Source of the DNA: Oxalobacteraceae bacterium OTU3CINTB1
GTDB lineage: Bacteria > Pseudomonadota > Gammaproteobacteria > Burkholderiales > Burkholderiaceae_D
Direction: 5' to 3'
NCBI GenBank assembly: GCA_024123955.1
Contig: CP099652.1
Location: forward strand, 682,001 to 746,000
Length of the DNA: 64,000 bases
Of the stretch, positions 7,939 to 16,879 are shown one piece after another (within the stretch, counting starts at the first letter, position 1; the number at the start of each line of letters is the position of its first letter). The position numbers and the translations under genes are program-made. The notes under the pieces are model-generated. The model ran no database searches. It had not been told where the DNA came from and worked only from the letters and a program-made list of their open reading frames with translations.

Positions 7939-8550
7939 TCAGCGGCGCATGACCTTTTCCGACGGCGTCAGCGCTTCGATGTAGGCCGGACGCGAGAAGA
8001 TGCGCTCGGCGTACTTCATCAGCGGGGCGGCGGTCTTCGACAGTTCGATGCCGTAGTGGTCCAGACGCCACAGCAGCGGCGCGACGGCCACGTCAAGCAT
8101 CGAGAATTCGTCGCCGAGCATGTACTTGTTCTTCAGGAACAGCGGCGCCAGGGTGGTCAGGCGGTCGCGGATTTCCGCGCGCGCCTTGTCGTGGCTCTTG
8201 TCGTTGCCCTTGGCGCGTTCGCTTTCGAGCACGTGCACGTGGACGAACAGTTCCTTTTCGAAATTGAACAGCATCAGGCGCGCGCGCGCGCGCATCAGCG
8301 GGTCGGCCGGCATCAGCTGCGGATGCGGGAAGCGCTCGTCGATGTATTCGTTGATGATATTCGATTCGTACAGAATCAATTCACGCTCGACCAGAATCGG
8401 CACCTGACCATACGGATTCATGGTCGAGATATCTTCCGGCTTGTTGAACAAGTCGACGTCGCGCACTTCAAAGTCCATGCCTTTTTCGAACAGGACCAGA
8501 CGGCAGCGCTGCGAAAATGGGCAGGTTGTACCCGAGTAGAGAACCATCAT
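7939..8550 (-). CDS. sspA: Stringent starvation protein A (GST fold)
   Basis: 203 aa. The thioredoxin-like N-domain (MVLYSGTTCPFSQRCRLVLF) and helical C-domain form a GST fold; the PHP-like segment and the usual SspA length support SspA over a catalytic transferase. SspA binds RNA polymerase and alters promoter use under starvation and acid stress. It lies downstream of petABC and upstream of sspB on the minus strand, the order seen in many Burkholderiales. A hairpin with a T-rich tail separates it from petC, so it probably has its own promoter or receives read-through. Confidence 0.93.
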   Translation of the reverse strand: MMVLYSGTTCPFSQRCRLVLFEKGMDFEVRDVDLFNKPEDISTMNPYGQVPILVERELILYESNIINEYIDERFPHPQLMPADPLMRARARLMLFNFEKELFVHVHVLESERAKGNDKSHDKARAEIRDRLTTLAPLFLKNKYMLGDEFSMLDVAVAPLLWRLDHYGIELSKTAAPLMKYAERIFSRPAYIEALTPSEKVMRR

Positions 8551-8630
8551 TTTTTGTAGTTCCTTAAAAACTAAGGGGGTGAACCCGCGAACGGATCACC
8601 CCGGATCGATCGCCCGCCAACGGCGGACAT

Positions 8631-8660
8631 CGCAAAACAAGCGCCGGGCCAGCCGGCGCT
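8631..8660 (-). terminator. Probable terminator after petC
   Basis: The 8-bp stem AGCGCCGG/CCGGCGCT (8640-8647 with 8653-8660) is followed on the minus strand by TTGTTTTG. It lies 5 nt past the petC stop and upstream of sspA. Confidence 0.65.
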
Positions 8661-8665
8661 CTCGA

Positions 8666-9430
8666 TTATTTAACTTCTTTCCAGAACGACGCGTTCAGGC
8701 GCCATGCCAGCAAGACGAACAGGGACATGAACAATACCACCGCCACGCCCAATTTTTTGCGGGTCTGCGCCGCAGGCTCCGCCATCCACTCCATGTAACC
8801 GACCAGGTCGGCCACGGCGGTGTCGAATTCTAACTTGTTCATGCTGCCGGCCTTGACCTGCTCGAAGCCGGCGAACTGCTGCACCATCTTGCCGTGCTCG
8901 TGCGGATCTTCCACCTCGACCGTCTTGATCTTCTGGATGCCCTGCAACTCCCACAGCACGTGCGGCATGGCCACGTTTTCCAGCACCCGGTTGTTCCAGC
9001 CGGTCGGACGGGTGTCGTCCTTGTAGAAATTACGCAGGTAAGTATACAGATAGTCGCCGCCGGTGCCGGCGCCGGACGATTTCGCCCGCGAAATGACCGA
9101 CAGGTCCGGCGGCACCACGCCGAACCAGACCTTGGCATCCTTCGGACGCATATTGGTGGTCATCATCTCGCCGACCTTTTCGCCGGTGAACAGCAGGTTC
9201 GATTTGATCTGCTCTTCGCTCAGGCCCAGGTCCTTGAGGCGGTTGTAGCGCATAGCCGAGGCGTTGTGGCAGTTCAGGCAATAGTTGACGAACAGTTTGG
9301 CGCCATGTTGCAAGGCGGCCATGTTGTTCGACCGGTCCGGCGCCTTGTCGAGCGCGACGCCGCCTTCGTTGGCGAACGCCAGGGCCGGCAGCAGGGCCAG
9401 CGCGGCGAGCAGTTTCTTTGCAAAATTCAT
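8666..9430 (-). CDS. petC: Cytochrome c1 of the bc1 complex
   Basis: 254 aa from ATG 9430, which has AAAGGA 7 nt upstream and opens the signal peptide MNFAKKLLAALALLPALAFA. Heme c attaches at CLNCH (FVNYCLNCHNASAMRYNRL) near residue 50; the axial Met ligand is expected in the central NMRPKDAKVWFG region or beyond. One C-terminal membrane anchor (GVAVVLFMSLFVLLAWRL) fixes the heme domain on the periplasmic side. It accepts electrons from the Rieske protein and passes them to soluble cytochrome c. Third gene of petABC, 30 nt after petB. Confidence 0.96.
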   Translation of the reverse strand: MNFAKKLLAALALLPALAFANEGGVALDKAPDRSNNMAALQHGAKLFVNYCLNCHNASAMRYNRLKDLGLSEEQIKSNLLFTGEKVGEMMTTNMRPKDAKVWFGVVPPDLSVISRAKSSGAGTGGDYLYTYLRNFYKDDTRPTGWNNRVLENVAMPHVLWELQGIQKIKTVEVEDPHEHGKMVQQFAGFEQVKAGSMNKLEFDTAVADLVGYMEWMAEPAAQTRKKLGVAVVLFMSLFVLLAWRLNASFWKEVK

Positions 9431-9460
9431 GTCATGTCCTTTATCGACTTTAGCCAAGGG

Positions 9461-10873
9461 TCAGTGCGCGTGGAAGACGACGCGGTCGGGCACTTTTTTG
9501 AACGTGCCCATCGCGCTCCACCATGGCATGAACAGGAAGAAGCTAAAGTACAGCAGGGTGCACACTTGCGACACCAGGGTGCGGGCGTCGGTCGGCGCCA
9601 GGGTACCGAGGTAGCCCAGGGTCAGGAACGACAGGAAGAACACGGCGTACACATACTTGTGCCAGGTCGGACGGTAGCGGATCGATTTGACCGGCGACTT
9701 GTCCAGCCACGGCATGAAGGCCAGGATCACGACCGAGCCGCCGAAGAACACCACGCCCCAGAACTTGGCGTCGAGGATCTGCGGCAGCATGCCGATGATG
9801 GCGACCAGCGCGATGACGGCGATGGCGATTTTCACCAGGCGCGGCAGCTGGGACTTGAGCCAGACGAACACCACGTAGGCGGCCACGAAGAACATCAGCA
9901 CCCACATGAAGTCGGCGGTGGTGGCGCGCAACACCGAGTAGAACGCGGTGAAGTACCAGGTCGGGGCGATGTGCAGCGGGGTCTTGAGCGAGTCGCCCGG
10001 CAGGAAGTTGTTGTACTCGAGGAAGTAGCCGCCCATTTCCGGCGCGAAGAACACGACGGTGCTGAAGATCAGCAGGAAGATCGAGACGCCGAACAGGTCG
10101 TGCACCGTGTAGTAAGGGTGCGACGGGATCGAGTCGACCGGGTGGCCGTCCGGGCCCAGGTTCTCTTTGACTTCGATGCCGTCCGGGTTGCTCGAGCCGA
10201 CTTCGTGCAGCGCGATCAAGTGCGCGGCCACCAGGCCCAGCAGCACCAGCGGAATGGCGATCACGTGGAAGGCGAAGAAGCGGTTCAGGGTGGCGTCGGA
10301 GACGACGTAGTCGCCGCGGATCCACAGCGACAGGTCCGGTCCGATCAGCGGGATGGCGCCGAACAGGTTGACGATCACCTGGGCGCCCCAGTACGACATC
10401 TGGCCCCAAGGCAGCAGGTAGCCGAAGAAGGCCTCGGCCATCAGGCACAGGAAGATGGCGAAGCCGAACAGCCAGATCAGTTCACGTGGCTTGCGGTACG
10501 AGCCGTACAGCAGGCCGCGCGTCATGTGCAGGTAGATGATGATGAAGAAGGCGGAGGCGCCGGTCGAGTGCATGTAGCGCACCAGCCAGCCCCACGGCAC
10601 TTCGCGCATGATGTATTCGACCGAGCCGAAGGCCAGGTTGGCGTCCGGCTTGTAGTGCATGGTCAGGAAGATGCCGGTGACGATCTGCAGCACCAGCACC
10701 AGCATGGCCAGCGAGCCGAAGATATACCAGAAGTTGAAGTTTTTCGGGGCGTAGTATTTGCCCCATTGGTCGTTCCACAGCTTGGTCAGGGGGAAGCGGT
10801 CGTCGACCCAGCCTAGTGCTTTTTGTGCCACCGGCGCGTTCGCCGGCAGTTTTGTCTCTTTGAAAGCCGCCAT
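9461..10873 (-). CDS. petB: Cytochrome b of the bc1 complex
   Basis: 470 aa, a full-length fused cytochrome b with about eight membrane helices plus the C-terminal extension usual in betaproteobacteria. Family signatures visible: the quinol-site region [48 protein letters not shown], the b-heme His motif [11 protein letters not shown], and the Qo-site PEWY equivalent ([13 protein letters not shown]). It carries hemes bL and bH and both quinone sites of ubiquinol-cytochrome c reductase in the inner membrane. It starts 3 nt after the petA stop, so translation is probably coupled. Confidence 0.97.
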   Translation of the reverse strand: MAAFKETKLPANAPVAQKALGWVDDRFPLTKLWNDQWGKYYAPKNFNFWYIFGSLAMLVLVLQIVTGIFLTMHYKPDANLAFGSVEYIMREVPWGWLVRYMHSTGASAFFIIIYLHMTRGLLYGSYRKPRELIWLFGFAIFLCLMAEAFFGYLLPWGQMSYWGAQVIVNLFGAIPLIGPDLSLWIRGDYVVSDATLNRFFAFHVIAIPLVLLGLVAAHLIALHEVGSSNPDGIEVKENLGPDGHPVDSIPSHPYYTVHDLFGVSIFLLIFSTVVFFAPEMGGYFLEYNNFLPGDSLKTPLHIAPTWYFTAFYSVLRATTADFMWVLMFFVAAYVVFVWLKSQLPRLVKIAIAVIALVAIIGMLPQILDAKFWGVVFFGGSVVILAFMPWLDKSPVKSIRYRPTWHKYVYAVFFLSFLTLGYLGTLAPTDARTLVSQVCTLLYFSFFLFMPWWSAMGTFKKVPDRVVFHAH

Positions 10874-10876
10874 GAT

Positions 10877-11485
10877 TTACGCCTCGCCTTTCTCGTCTTT
10901 GCCAATGACCAGCTTGTTGTCGCTCAAGAACATGTAGCGCGGAACCTGCAGATTGTCCGGCGCCGGCTTGTTTTTAAAGACGCGGCCGGCCATGTCGAAG
11001 GTCGAGCCGTGGCATGGGCACAGGAAGCCGCCCTCCCAGTCGTCCGGCAGCGATGGCTGCGGACCGGGGGCGAACTTGGACGAGGGCGAACAGCCGAGGT
11101 GGGTACAGATGCCGACGGCGACGAGGATGTCGGGCTTGCGCGAGCGCCATTCGTTGCGGGCGTACTCGGGCGTGAATTCTTCGGGATTGCGTTTGGACTC
11201 GGCGTCGGCGACCTTGCCGTCGGTCTTTTTCAGCGACGCCACCATTTCCGGCGTGCGCTTGATGATCCAGACCGGCTTGCCGCGCCATTCGACCGTTGTC
11301 ATTTCACCGGGATTGAGCGCCGAGATGTCCACCTCGACCGGCGCGCCGGCGGCTTTCGCCCGTTCCGACGGCTGGAAGGTGCTCACCAGCGCCCCCGCGG
11401 TTGCCAGACCCACTACACCACCCGCCGCGCCTGTTGCGACGAGCAAACCGCGACGGCCGGAATCGACCTGCTTTTCGTTACTCAT
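10877..11485 (-). CDS. petA: Rieske iron-sulfur protein of the bc1 complex
   Basis: 202 aa. The N-terminus has a Tat-type signal anchor (SGRRGLLVATGAAGGVVG) that stays as the membrane helix. The 2Fe-2S cluster is bound by CTHLGC and CPCHGSTFD, the two Cys/His boxes of bc1 Rieske proteins. It oxidises ubiquinol at the Qo site and moves electrons to cytochrome c1. First gene of petABC. Upstream on the minus strand is a TATAAT hexamer inside a perfect palindrome (11581-11597), the likely promoter region. Confidence 0.97.
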   Translation of the reverse strand: MSNEKQVDSGRRGLLVATGAAGGVVGLATAGALVSTFQPSERAKAAGAPVEVDISALNPGEMTTVEWRGKPVWIIKRTPEMVASLKKTDGKVADAESKRNPEEFTPEYARNEWRSRKPDILVAVGICTHLGCSPSSKFAPGPQPSLPDDWEGGFLCPCHGSTFDMAGRVFKNKPAPDNLQVPRYMFLSDNKLVIGKDEKGEA

Positions 11486-11580
11486 ACAAACCCCAATCAG
11501 TCAAAGTGCGAACAAAATCTGGAAACCGCGAACAATCCTGAAAACGAAAACTTGATGAAGCACGAATGTAGCTTCTAGCA

Positions 11581-11597
11581 ACCTTAAATTATAAGGT
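11581..11597 (-). promoter_or_regulatory. Palindrome with -10 hexamer upstream of petA
   Basis: ACCTTA-AATTA-TAAGGT is a perfect 6+5+6 inverted repeat. Read on the minus strand it includes TATAAT, about 100 nt before the petA start. The match at -35 is poor (TTTAAT), so either an activator is needed or this is an operator overlapping the -10. Confidence 0.4.
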
Positions 11598-11778
11598 AAC
11601 CGTGTAGCGAATTAAAGCAAAAACGTTGCCTCAATCCCAATTTGGGCGATTTCCGCACCGTTTTGAGCTTGATTTTTGGCGGACTCTGCCCTATGAGGGC
11701 GACCGGACGTTTCGCTAATTGATATAGGTCAAACTTATAACGTAAATCGCTGTCCAAATGCGTGAACCGCAAGCGTGT

Positions 11779-11807
11779 TTGGAATCTAATTGAAAAAATA
11801 GTATGAT
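11779..11807 (+). promoter_or_regulatory. Sigma-70 promoter of mscL
   Basis: TTGGAA (11779-11784), a 17-nt spacer and TATGAT (11802-11807), i.e. four of six and five of six consensus bases at optimal spacing. The predicted transcript starts near 11814 and has a leader of about 40 nt with GAGG before the mscL ATG. Confidence 0.7.
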
Positions 11808-11854
11808 CCACACGCAGTTTTGTTCACAAAAGACCACATGTCGAGGATATAAAA

Positions 11855-12280
11855 ATGGCAATGATGCAAGAATTTAAAGAATTCGCGATGAAGGGCAATG
11901 TGGTCGACCTCGCCGTCGGGGTGATCATCGGCGGCGCGTTCGGCAAGATCGTCGATTCGCTGGTGACCGACATCATCATGCCGCCGATCAGCAAGCTGTT
12001 CGGTGGGCTGGACTTCGCCAACTATTACATCGGCCTGAACGGCCAAGCGGCCGGCCTGAGCCTGGCCGAAGCCAAGAAGCTGGGCGCCGTGTTCGCCTAC
12101 GGTAACTTCGCCACGATCCTGCTCAACTTCATCATCCTGGCCTTCGTCATCTTCCAGATGGTGCGCTTGATGAACCGCGCGCGCAGCCTGCGCGAGCATC
12201 CGGTGGTGACGCCGCCGCCGGCGCCGCCCGCCGAGGACATCGTGTTGCTGCGCGAAATCCGCGACGCGCTGAAGAAATAA
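11855..12280 (+). CDS. mscL: Large-conductance mechanosensitive channel
   Basis: 141 aa, the family's usual length. The N-terminal amphipathic helix [20 protein letters not shown] and first membrane helix [20 protein letters not shown] are signature MscL; the second helix is [19 protein letters not shown], followed by a charged cytoplasmic helical bundle. The pentameric channel opens under membrane tension to release solutes after hypo-osmotic shock. It has its own promoter and precedes an HtrA-type protease by 37 nt, so the two may be co-transcribed. Confidence 0.97.
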   Translation: MAMMQEFKEFAMKGNVVDLAVGVIIGGAFGKIVDSLVTDIIMPPISKLFGGLDFANYYIGLNGQAAGLSLAEAKKLGAVFAYGNFATILLNFIILAFVIFQMVRLMNRARSLREHPVVTPPPAPPAEDIVLLREIRDALKK

Positions 12281-12317
12281 TCTGGAACAACCAAGGACGC
12301 CGTCCGCCGGGCGGCAG

Positions 12318-13496
12318 ATGCAAGTTATGCGACGACTCTGGTTATTGTTTGCGCAAACGGTGACCGTCGTTTTGGCGCTGTACTTTGTCTATGTGGCCGT
12401 GGCGCCGCAGGGCGCCGCGCCGGTGCGCCTGCAGCAGATGGGCAGCCCGGAGCGGCCGGCCGTGATGCTGGAGGCCGGACCGGGCAAGGCGCCGGCGTCT
12501 GCCGTCGGCTCCTACCGGGCGGCCGCCGGGCGCGCGATGCCGGCCGTGGTCAACATCATCACCAGCAAAAAGCCCAAGCACCGCAAGCATCCGCTGCTGC
12601 GCGACCCCTTCTTTAAAAAATTCTTCGGCGACCGGGATGGCGAGGGCGACGACGACGAGGCCAGCCTCGGCTCGGGCGTCATCGTCTCGGCTGAAGGTTA
12701 TATCCTGACCAACAACCACGTGGTCGAGGCCGCCGACGAGATCGAGGTCGTGCTGGCCGACGGCCGCAAGGCCGCCGCCAAGGTGGTCGGCACCGATCCG
12801 GAGACCGATCTGGCGGTCATCAAGATCGCGCTCGACAAGCTGCCGGTGATCGTGCTGGGGCAGCCCGAGCAGTCGCAGGTCGGGGATGTGGTGCTGGCCA
12901 TCGGCAATCCGTTCGGCGTCGGCCAGACGGTGACGATGGGCATCATCTCCGCGCTGGGGCGCAACAACCTGCACATCAACCACTTCGAGAACTTCATCCA
13001 GACCGACGCCGCGATCAACTTCGGCAACTCGGGCGGGGCGCTGGTCGACGTCACCGGCAACCTGCTGGGCATCAACTCGGCGATCTATTCGCAAAGCGGC
13101 GGCTCGGTCGGCATCGGCTTCGCCATTCCGGTCTCGACCGCCAAGACGGTGATGGAGGCGATCATCAAGTCCGGCCACGTGGTGCGCGGCTGGATCGGCG
13201 TGGAAACGCAGGAAATCACGCCGGAGATGGCCAGCAGCTTCGGCCTCAAGCGCCAGAGCGGCGCCATCATCGCCGGCGTGGTGCGCCACGGTCCGGCCGA
13301 CAAGGGCGGCATCAAGCCCGGCGACATCCTGTTGACGGTCGACGGCAAGCCGGTCACCGACACCAACGGCATGCTCAATCTCATCGCGCAACTGATTCCG
13401 GGCGAAAAAGCTAAAATGACGATCTTGCGCAAGAGTCGCGAAACGACGGTCGACGTCACCGTCGGCAAACGTCCGGCCAGCGCCAAAATAAAGTAA
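12318..13496 (+). CDS. Membrane-anchored HtrA-family serine protease (DegS/DegQ-like)
   Basis: 392 aa. One N-terminal membrane segment (about 6-29) is followed by a trypsin-like domain with triad His134 (NNHVV), Asp164 (ETDLAVIKI) and Ser238 (GNSGGAL). A single PDZ domain follows (about 285-380). One PDZ and an uncleaved-looking anchor match DegS architecture rather than the two-PDZ DegP/DegQ. Such proteins act in periplasmic quality control or trigger sigma-E release by cutting an anti-sigma factor; rseA/rpoE are not nearby, so the substrate is open. The gene is 37 nt after mscL and 10 nt before a DUF2461 gene. Confidence 0.9.
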   Translation: MQVMRRLWLLFAQTVTVVLALYFVYVAVAPQGAAPVRLQQMGSPERPAVMLEAGPGKAPASAVGSYRAAAGRAMPAVVNIITSKKPKHRKHPLLRDPFFKKFFGDRDGEGDDDEASLGSGVIVSAEGYILTNNHVVEAADEIEVVLADGRKAAAKVVGTDPETDLAVIKIALDKLPVIVLGQPEQSQVGDVVLAIGNPFGVGQTVTMGIISALGRNNLHINHFENFIQTDAAINFGNSGGALVDVTGNLLGINSAIYSQSGGSVGIGFAIPVSTAKTVMEAIIKSGHVVRGWIGVETQEITPEMASSFGLKRQSGAIIAGVVRHGPADKGGIKPGDILLTVDGKPVTDTNGMLNLIAQLIPGEKAKMTILRKSRETTVDVTVGKRPASAKIK

Positions 13497-13506
13497 ACCC
13501 GAACCC

Positions 13507-14199
13507 ATGCATTTACGCGACCTGACGCAATTCCTCAAAGAACTGGCTGACAACAACAACCGTCCGTGGTTCATCATGAACAAGCCGCGCTACGACATTC
13601 TGCGCGAAGAATTCCTGCAAGTGGTCACGGAGATGATCGCCGGGGTCGGCAAGTTCGATCCGGCGGTCAAGTTCAGCAATCCGAAGAAGGCGATGTTCCG
13701 CATCAACCGCGACGTGCGCTTCGCGCATGACAAGAGCCCGTACAAGACGCGCTTCTCGGCGGCGGTGGCGCCGAACGACATGCGCCGTCCGAGCCAGACC
13801 GGCGGGCCGACGTACTACATGCAGATCGACGGGCACGGCAGGTTGCTGTTCGGCGCCGGCGAGTACATGCCGCCGGCGGGCCGCTTGAAGGCCTTGCGCC
13901 AGCATATGGTCGATGACGCGGCCGGCTTCAAGAAAGTACTGAAGAACAAAAAGCTGCGCCTGACGTTTGGGGATATCCGCGACGAGGGCAAATTGATGCG
14001 GCCGCCGAAGGGCTTCGACGCCGATCACGAGCACATCGAGTACATCAAGCTCAAGAGTTTCTTCGTGTGGACCGAGATCGATGTGCCGATGAACAAGCCG
14101 GAACTGCTGGTGCCGTTGATCGTCAACGGCCTGAAGGATGCGTTCCCGCTGGTGCAGTGGATGCGCGAAGCAAAAGAAGAAGAGCTACCCGAGGAATAA
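13507..14199 (+). CDS. DUF2461 family protein (TIGR02453)
   Basis: 230 aa. Family hallmarks are FLKELADNNNRPWFIMNKPRY near the start, FRINRDVRFAHDKSPYKTRF and a central GEYMPPAGRLKALRQ segment. The biochemical role of this widespread cytoplasmic family is not established. It lies 10 nt after the HtrA-type gene on the same strand and probably shares its transcript. The palindromic element at 14202-14306 begins 3 nt after its stop codon and may act as its 3' end. Confidence 0.88.
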   Translation: MHLRDLTQFLKELADNNNRPWFIMNKPRYDILREEFLQVVTEMIAGVGKFDPAVKFSNPKKAMFRINRDVRFAHDKSPYKTRFSAAVAPNDMRRPSQTGGPTYYMQIDGHGRLLFGAGEYMPPAGRLKALRQHMVDDAAGFKKVLKNKKLRLTFGDIRDEGKLMRPPKGFDADHEHIEYIKLKSFFVWTEIDVPMNKPELLVPLIVNGLKDAFPLVQWMREAKEEELPEE

Positions 14200-14201
14200 G
14201 C

Positions 14202-14306
14202 ACTCCGGGGTCAGGTCCACCATTTCTACACGATCTGAACCGTGCGACCGTCGCCAAGCCCCCAAGCGCCGAGGCCGTGTAGAAATGGTGGACCTGACCC
14301 CGGAGT
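14202..14306. repeat. GGGGTCAGGTCC-type long inverted repeat (REPIN/MITE-like)
   Basis: Perfect 31-bp inverted arms (14202-14232 and 14276-14306) beginning ACTCCGGGGTCAGGTCCACC enclose 43 nt. A related element with the same CGGGGTCA terminus is at 56441-56528. The size and palindromic form fit a non-autonomous element mobilised by a REP-associated or IS200-like transposase; none is encoded here. Confidence 0.75.
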
Positions 14307-14330
14307 TGCTTTTGGTCAGCGTTTGACTTT

Positions 14331-15374
14331 TCAGCGTTTGACTTTTTCATCGCGCGGATCGCGCGACAGCAATTTCGTGACCATCGCTTGCGGCTGGTCG
14401 CCGTCGAACAGCACGCCGGCCACCGCGTTGGTGATCGGCATGTCGACGCCCATCCTGGCCGCCAACTCGCGCACCGCCTTCGAGCACGGCACGCCTTCGG
14501 CTACGTGCCCCAGCTCCTGCACGATGGTTTCCAGCGCCTTGCCCTGCGCCAGCCCCAGTCCGACGCGCCGGTTGCGCGACAGATCGCCGGTGCAGGTCAG
14601 TATCAAATCGCCCATGCCGGTGAGGCCCATGAACGTTTCGATCTGCCCGCCCAGGGCGGTGCCCAGGCGCGTGATTTCAGCCAGCCCGCGCGTGATCAGC
14701 GCCGCGCGCGCATTCAACCCCAGTCCCAACCCGTCGGCCACGCCGGTGGCGATCGCCAGCACGTTCTTGACCGCGCCGCCGACTTCCACGCCGACCAGAT
14801 CTTCGCTGGAATACACGCGGATATTGCCGCCGTGGACAGCCGTCACCACGCATTCGCGCAGCGCCGCCGAGCTCGACGCGATCGTCAGCGCGCACGGCAA
14901 TCCGCGCGCCACTTCCTGCGCGAACGACGGCCCCGACAAAGCACCGCCGGCCACGCCGTCGCCCAGCACTTCACGCACGATTTGATGCGGCAGCAGGCCG
15001 GTTTCATATTCGAAGCCCTTGCACAGCCACACCACATGCGACACCCCGTGCGGCTTGAGCTGCTCCAGCAGCGGACGCAAGCCCGCCACCGGGCAGGCGG
15101 CGATCAACAGGCCGTCGCTGCCGGCAGCGTGCGCCAGCGCCGCGTCGAAGCCGGTTTCAACCTGCAAACGCTCGGGGAAGGGATGGCCGGGTAGGTAGTC
15201 GGTATTGTCGCGGGCCTCGCCCATGGCGTGCAGCGAGGCGCTGTTGCGGCCCCACAGCAGCACGTCGTGGCGCTGGGCCAGCGCGATGGCGACGGCGGTG
15301 CCCCAGGCGCCCGCGCCGAGCACGGTCACCTTGCGCACGCCCGGCGTCGCTTGTTTGTTTTGATTATCTGGCAT
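14331..15374 (-). CDS. gpsA: NAD(P)H-dependent glycerol-3-phosphate dehydrogenase
   Basis: 347 aa. The Rossmann motif [10 protein letters not shown] is at about 21-30; the substrate site includes LCKGFE and the catalytic Lys in [13 protein letters not shown], followed by [11 protein letters not shown] and [20 protein letters not shown]. It reduces dihydroxyacetone phosphate to sn-glycerol 3-phosphate for phospholipid synthesis in the cytoplasm. It is the last gene of a minus-strand group (rhodanese, grxC, secB, SH3 protein, gpsA) whose order is conserved in betaproteobacteria. Confidence 0.97.
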   Translation of the reverse strand: MPDNQNKQATPGVRKVTVLGAGAWGTAVAIALAQRHDVLLWGRNSASLHAMGEARDNTDYLPGHPFPERLQVETGFDAALAHAAGSDGLLIAACPVAGLRPLLEQLKPHGVSHVVWLCKGFEYETGLLPHQIVREVLGDGVAGGALSGPSFAQEVARGLPCALTIASSSAALRECVVTAVHGGNIRVYSSEDLVGVEVGGAVKNVLAIATGVADGLGLGLNARAALITRGLAEITRLGTALGGQIETFMGLTGMGDLILTCTGDLSRNRRVGLGLAQGKALETIVQELGHVAEGVPCSKAVRELAARMGVDMPITNAVAGVLFDGDQPQAMVTKLLSRDPRDEKVKR

Positions 15375-15404
15375 GGGACCCGCGCTGTTGTTCAGATACG
15401 GGAA

Positions 15405-15848
15405 TTATATGCCCCAGATCTCGGCATTCTTGACGTAACCGATCAGGCCGTCGCGATGACGCACCTTGATCCAGCCGCCAGCGGCCACTTCGGTCACTTC
15501 CAGCAACACGCCCTTGTCGGCGGTGAAGACGGGGGCGGCGGCGTCATCCGGCGTGGCGCGCACCTTCAAATTGGCGGTACGGGTAATGACGTTGCGCTTG
15601 GCGGTCAGCCCCTTGGCCTCGGTCCAGGCCATTTCGCCGTTGACGTCGCGCACCTTGAGCCATTCGCCATAGGCCAGCACCACTTCAAGCGGGGCGCCGC
15701 GCGGCACGACAAACAGTTTGCCGCCCTTGGTCGACGGCGCGTCGTACAGCACCACGGGCGCTGCGCCTACCGTTTTGAAGTCGAACGCGTGGCTGCTCGC
15801 GGCGGCCAGCATCAGGCCCAAACCTGCGATCAAACGGGGAAATGTCAT
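15405..15848 (-). CDS. Secreted bacterial SH3-domain protein
   Basis: 147 aa. Signal peptide at 1-21 (MTFPRLIAGLGLMLAAASSH, then AF). Two SH3b-like repeats follow: LYDAPSTKGGKLFVVPRGAP with EVVLAYGEWLKVRDVNGEMAW, and LKVRATPDDAAAPVFTADKG with GGWIKVRHRDGLIGYV. SH3b domains usually bind cell-wall peptides, so a periplasmic envelope role is likely; no catalytic domain is attached. It lies between secB and gpsA on the same strand. Confidence 0.85.
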   Translation of the reverse strand: MTFPRLIAGLGLMLAAASSHAFDFKTVGAAPVVLYDAPSTKGGKLFVVPRGAPLEVVLAYGEWLKVRDVNGEMAWTEAKGLTAKRNVITRTANLKVRATPDDAAAPVFTADKGVLLEVTEVAAGGWIKVRHRDGLIGYVKNAEIWGI

Positions 15849-15965
15849 GGCTTACCTTGCTGATGGAGGACAGCGCGCGGGGCGCGGCTAGTCGGGCGAA
15901 ACAGCCGCCGGACGAGCGCCCGGCGACGTTGCTACAGTATAACTCTAAGCGGAGTGCTGCGCTTA

Positions 15966-16445
15966 TTAGTGCGTGGTGGTGCTGTCGACGGCTGGCGCTG
16001 CGGCGGCGGCATCGGCCACGGCTTGCAGGCGCTGCTGGTAGAACACTTCGAAGTTGATCTCTGCCAGGTGCACTGGTGGGAAACCGGCACGGGTGATCAC
16101 GTCGGCGATGTTGGCGCGCAGGTAAGGGTAGACGATGTTCGGGCAACCGATGCCCAGCAGCGGATCGAGTTGATCGGCAGGGATGTTACGGGCTTCGAAG
16201 ATGCCGGCTTGCTTGCCTTCAACCAGGAAAGCGACTTTGTCTTTGACTTTGGCGGTCACGGTGATGGTGACGGTCGATTCGAAGATGCCGTCGGCCAGTG
16301 GCTCGGCGCCCACGTCCAGCGCGACTTCGATGGTCGGGGCTTCCTGTTCCAGGAAGATAGCTGGGGAATTCGGTTGCTCCAGCGACATGTCTTTCAGGTA
16401 GACGCGTTGGATTTGGAATACTGGTTGCAGGTTTTCTTCAGACAT
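15966..16445 (-). CDS. secB: Protein-export chaperone SecB
   Basis: 159 aa, typical length. Family signatures are [35 protein letters not shown] and [20 protein letters not shown] followed by [16 protein letters not shown]. The cytosolic tetramer keeps precursor proteins unfolded and hands them to SecA. The C-terminal tail is Ala/Thr-rich and lacks a zinc site. It lies downstream of grxC on the minus strand after a gap of about 160 nt with no recognised element. Confidence 0.97.
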   Translation of the reverse strand: MSEENLQPVFQIQRVYLKDMSLEQPNSPAIFLEQEAPTIEVALDVGAEPLADGIFESTVTITVTAKVKDKVAFLVEGKQAGIFEARNIPADQLDPLLGIGCPNIVYPYLRANIADVITRAGFPPVHLAEINFEVFYQQRLQAVADAAAAAPAVDSTTTH

Positions 16446-16603
16446 GGAACGCTTTCGTTATAGTGAAAACGAGCGGCACGCGCCGCTCAGATGATGTTGG
16501 CTTGGGATGGCCGAATAAAAGCTCAAATCAAACGCGAGGGCAATTGTATCAAAACCACTATCGATGCAAAGGATTTCCGCCCGCTCGTTGTATTTGGCGT
16601 CAG

Positions 16604-16864
16604 TTAGCCATTTAACAAGGGCGTCAGACCGCCGGCTTGATCGAGCGCATATAAATCGTCGAAACCGCCGACATGCTTGTCGCCGATGTAGATTTGCGGC
16701 ACGGTGCGGCGGCCGGTCTTTTGCATCATCAGCATCCGCTGCTCCGGGTCGAGGTCGACGCGGATTTTCTTAAGCTCGGTCACGCCCTTCGATTCGAGCA
16801 GGCGCTCGGCGCGGGTGCAGTACGGGCATACGGCGGTGGTGTACATGATCACTTCGGTCGTCAT
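16604..16864 (-). CDS. grxC: Glutaredoxin 3
   Basis: 86 aa from ATG 16864, supported by GGAAGG 7 nt upstream; an ATG 15 nt earlier would overlap this site. The active site CPYC (TTAVCPYCTRAERLL), the cis-Pro segment RTVPQIYIGD and the GSH-binding GGFDDLYAL identify a dithiol glutaredoxin. It reduces disulfides and glutathionylated proteins with glutathione as donor. The 15-nt gap from the rhodanese gene indicates co-transcription. Confidence 0.95.
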   Translation of the reverse strand: MTTEVIMYTTAVCPYCTRAERLLESKGVTELKKIRVDLDPEQRMLMMQKTGRRTVPQIYIGDKHVGGFDDLYALDQAGGLTPLLNG

Positions 16865-16879
16865 GATGCTTCCTTCCAA

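Larger units (their letters stand above)
11486..11854. other. Divergent intergenic region petA / mscL
   Basis: About 370 nt, clearly AT-richer than its surroundings and without a credible gene; a 75-codon minus-strand frame at 11584-11811 has no ribosome site or recognisable protein. It carries the presumed pet promoter/palindrome on the left and the mscL promoter on the right (both listed). Confidence 0.7.

Noticed and set aside
11584..11811. 75-codon minus-strand frame between petA and mscL
   Set aside because: It overlaps both promoter regions, has no ribosome site and does not resemble a protein.
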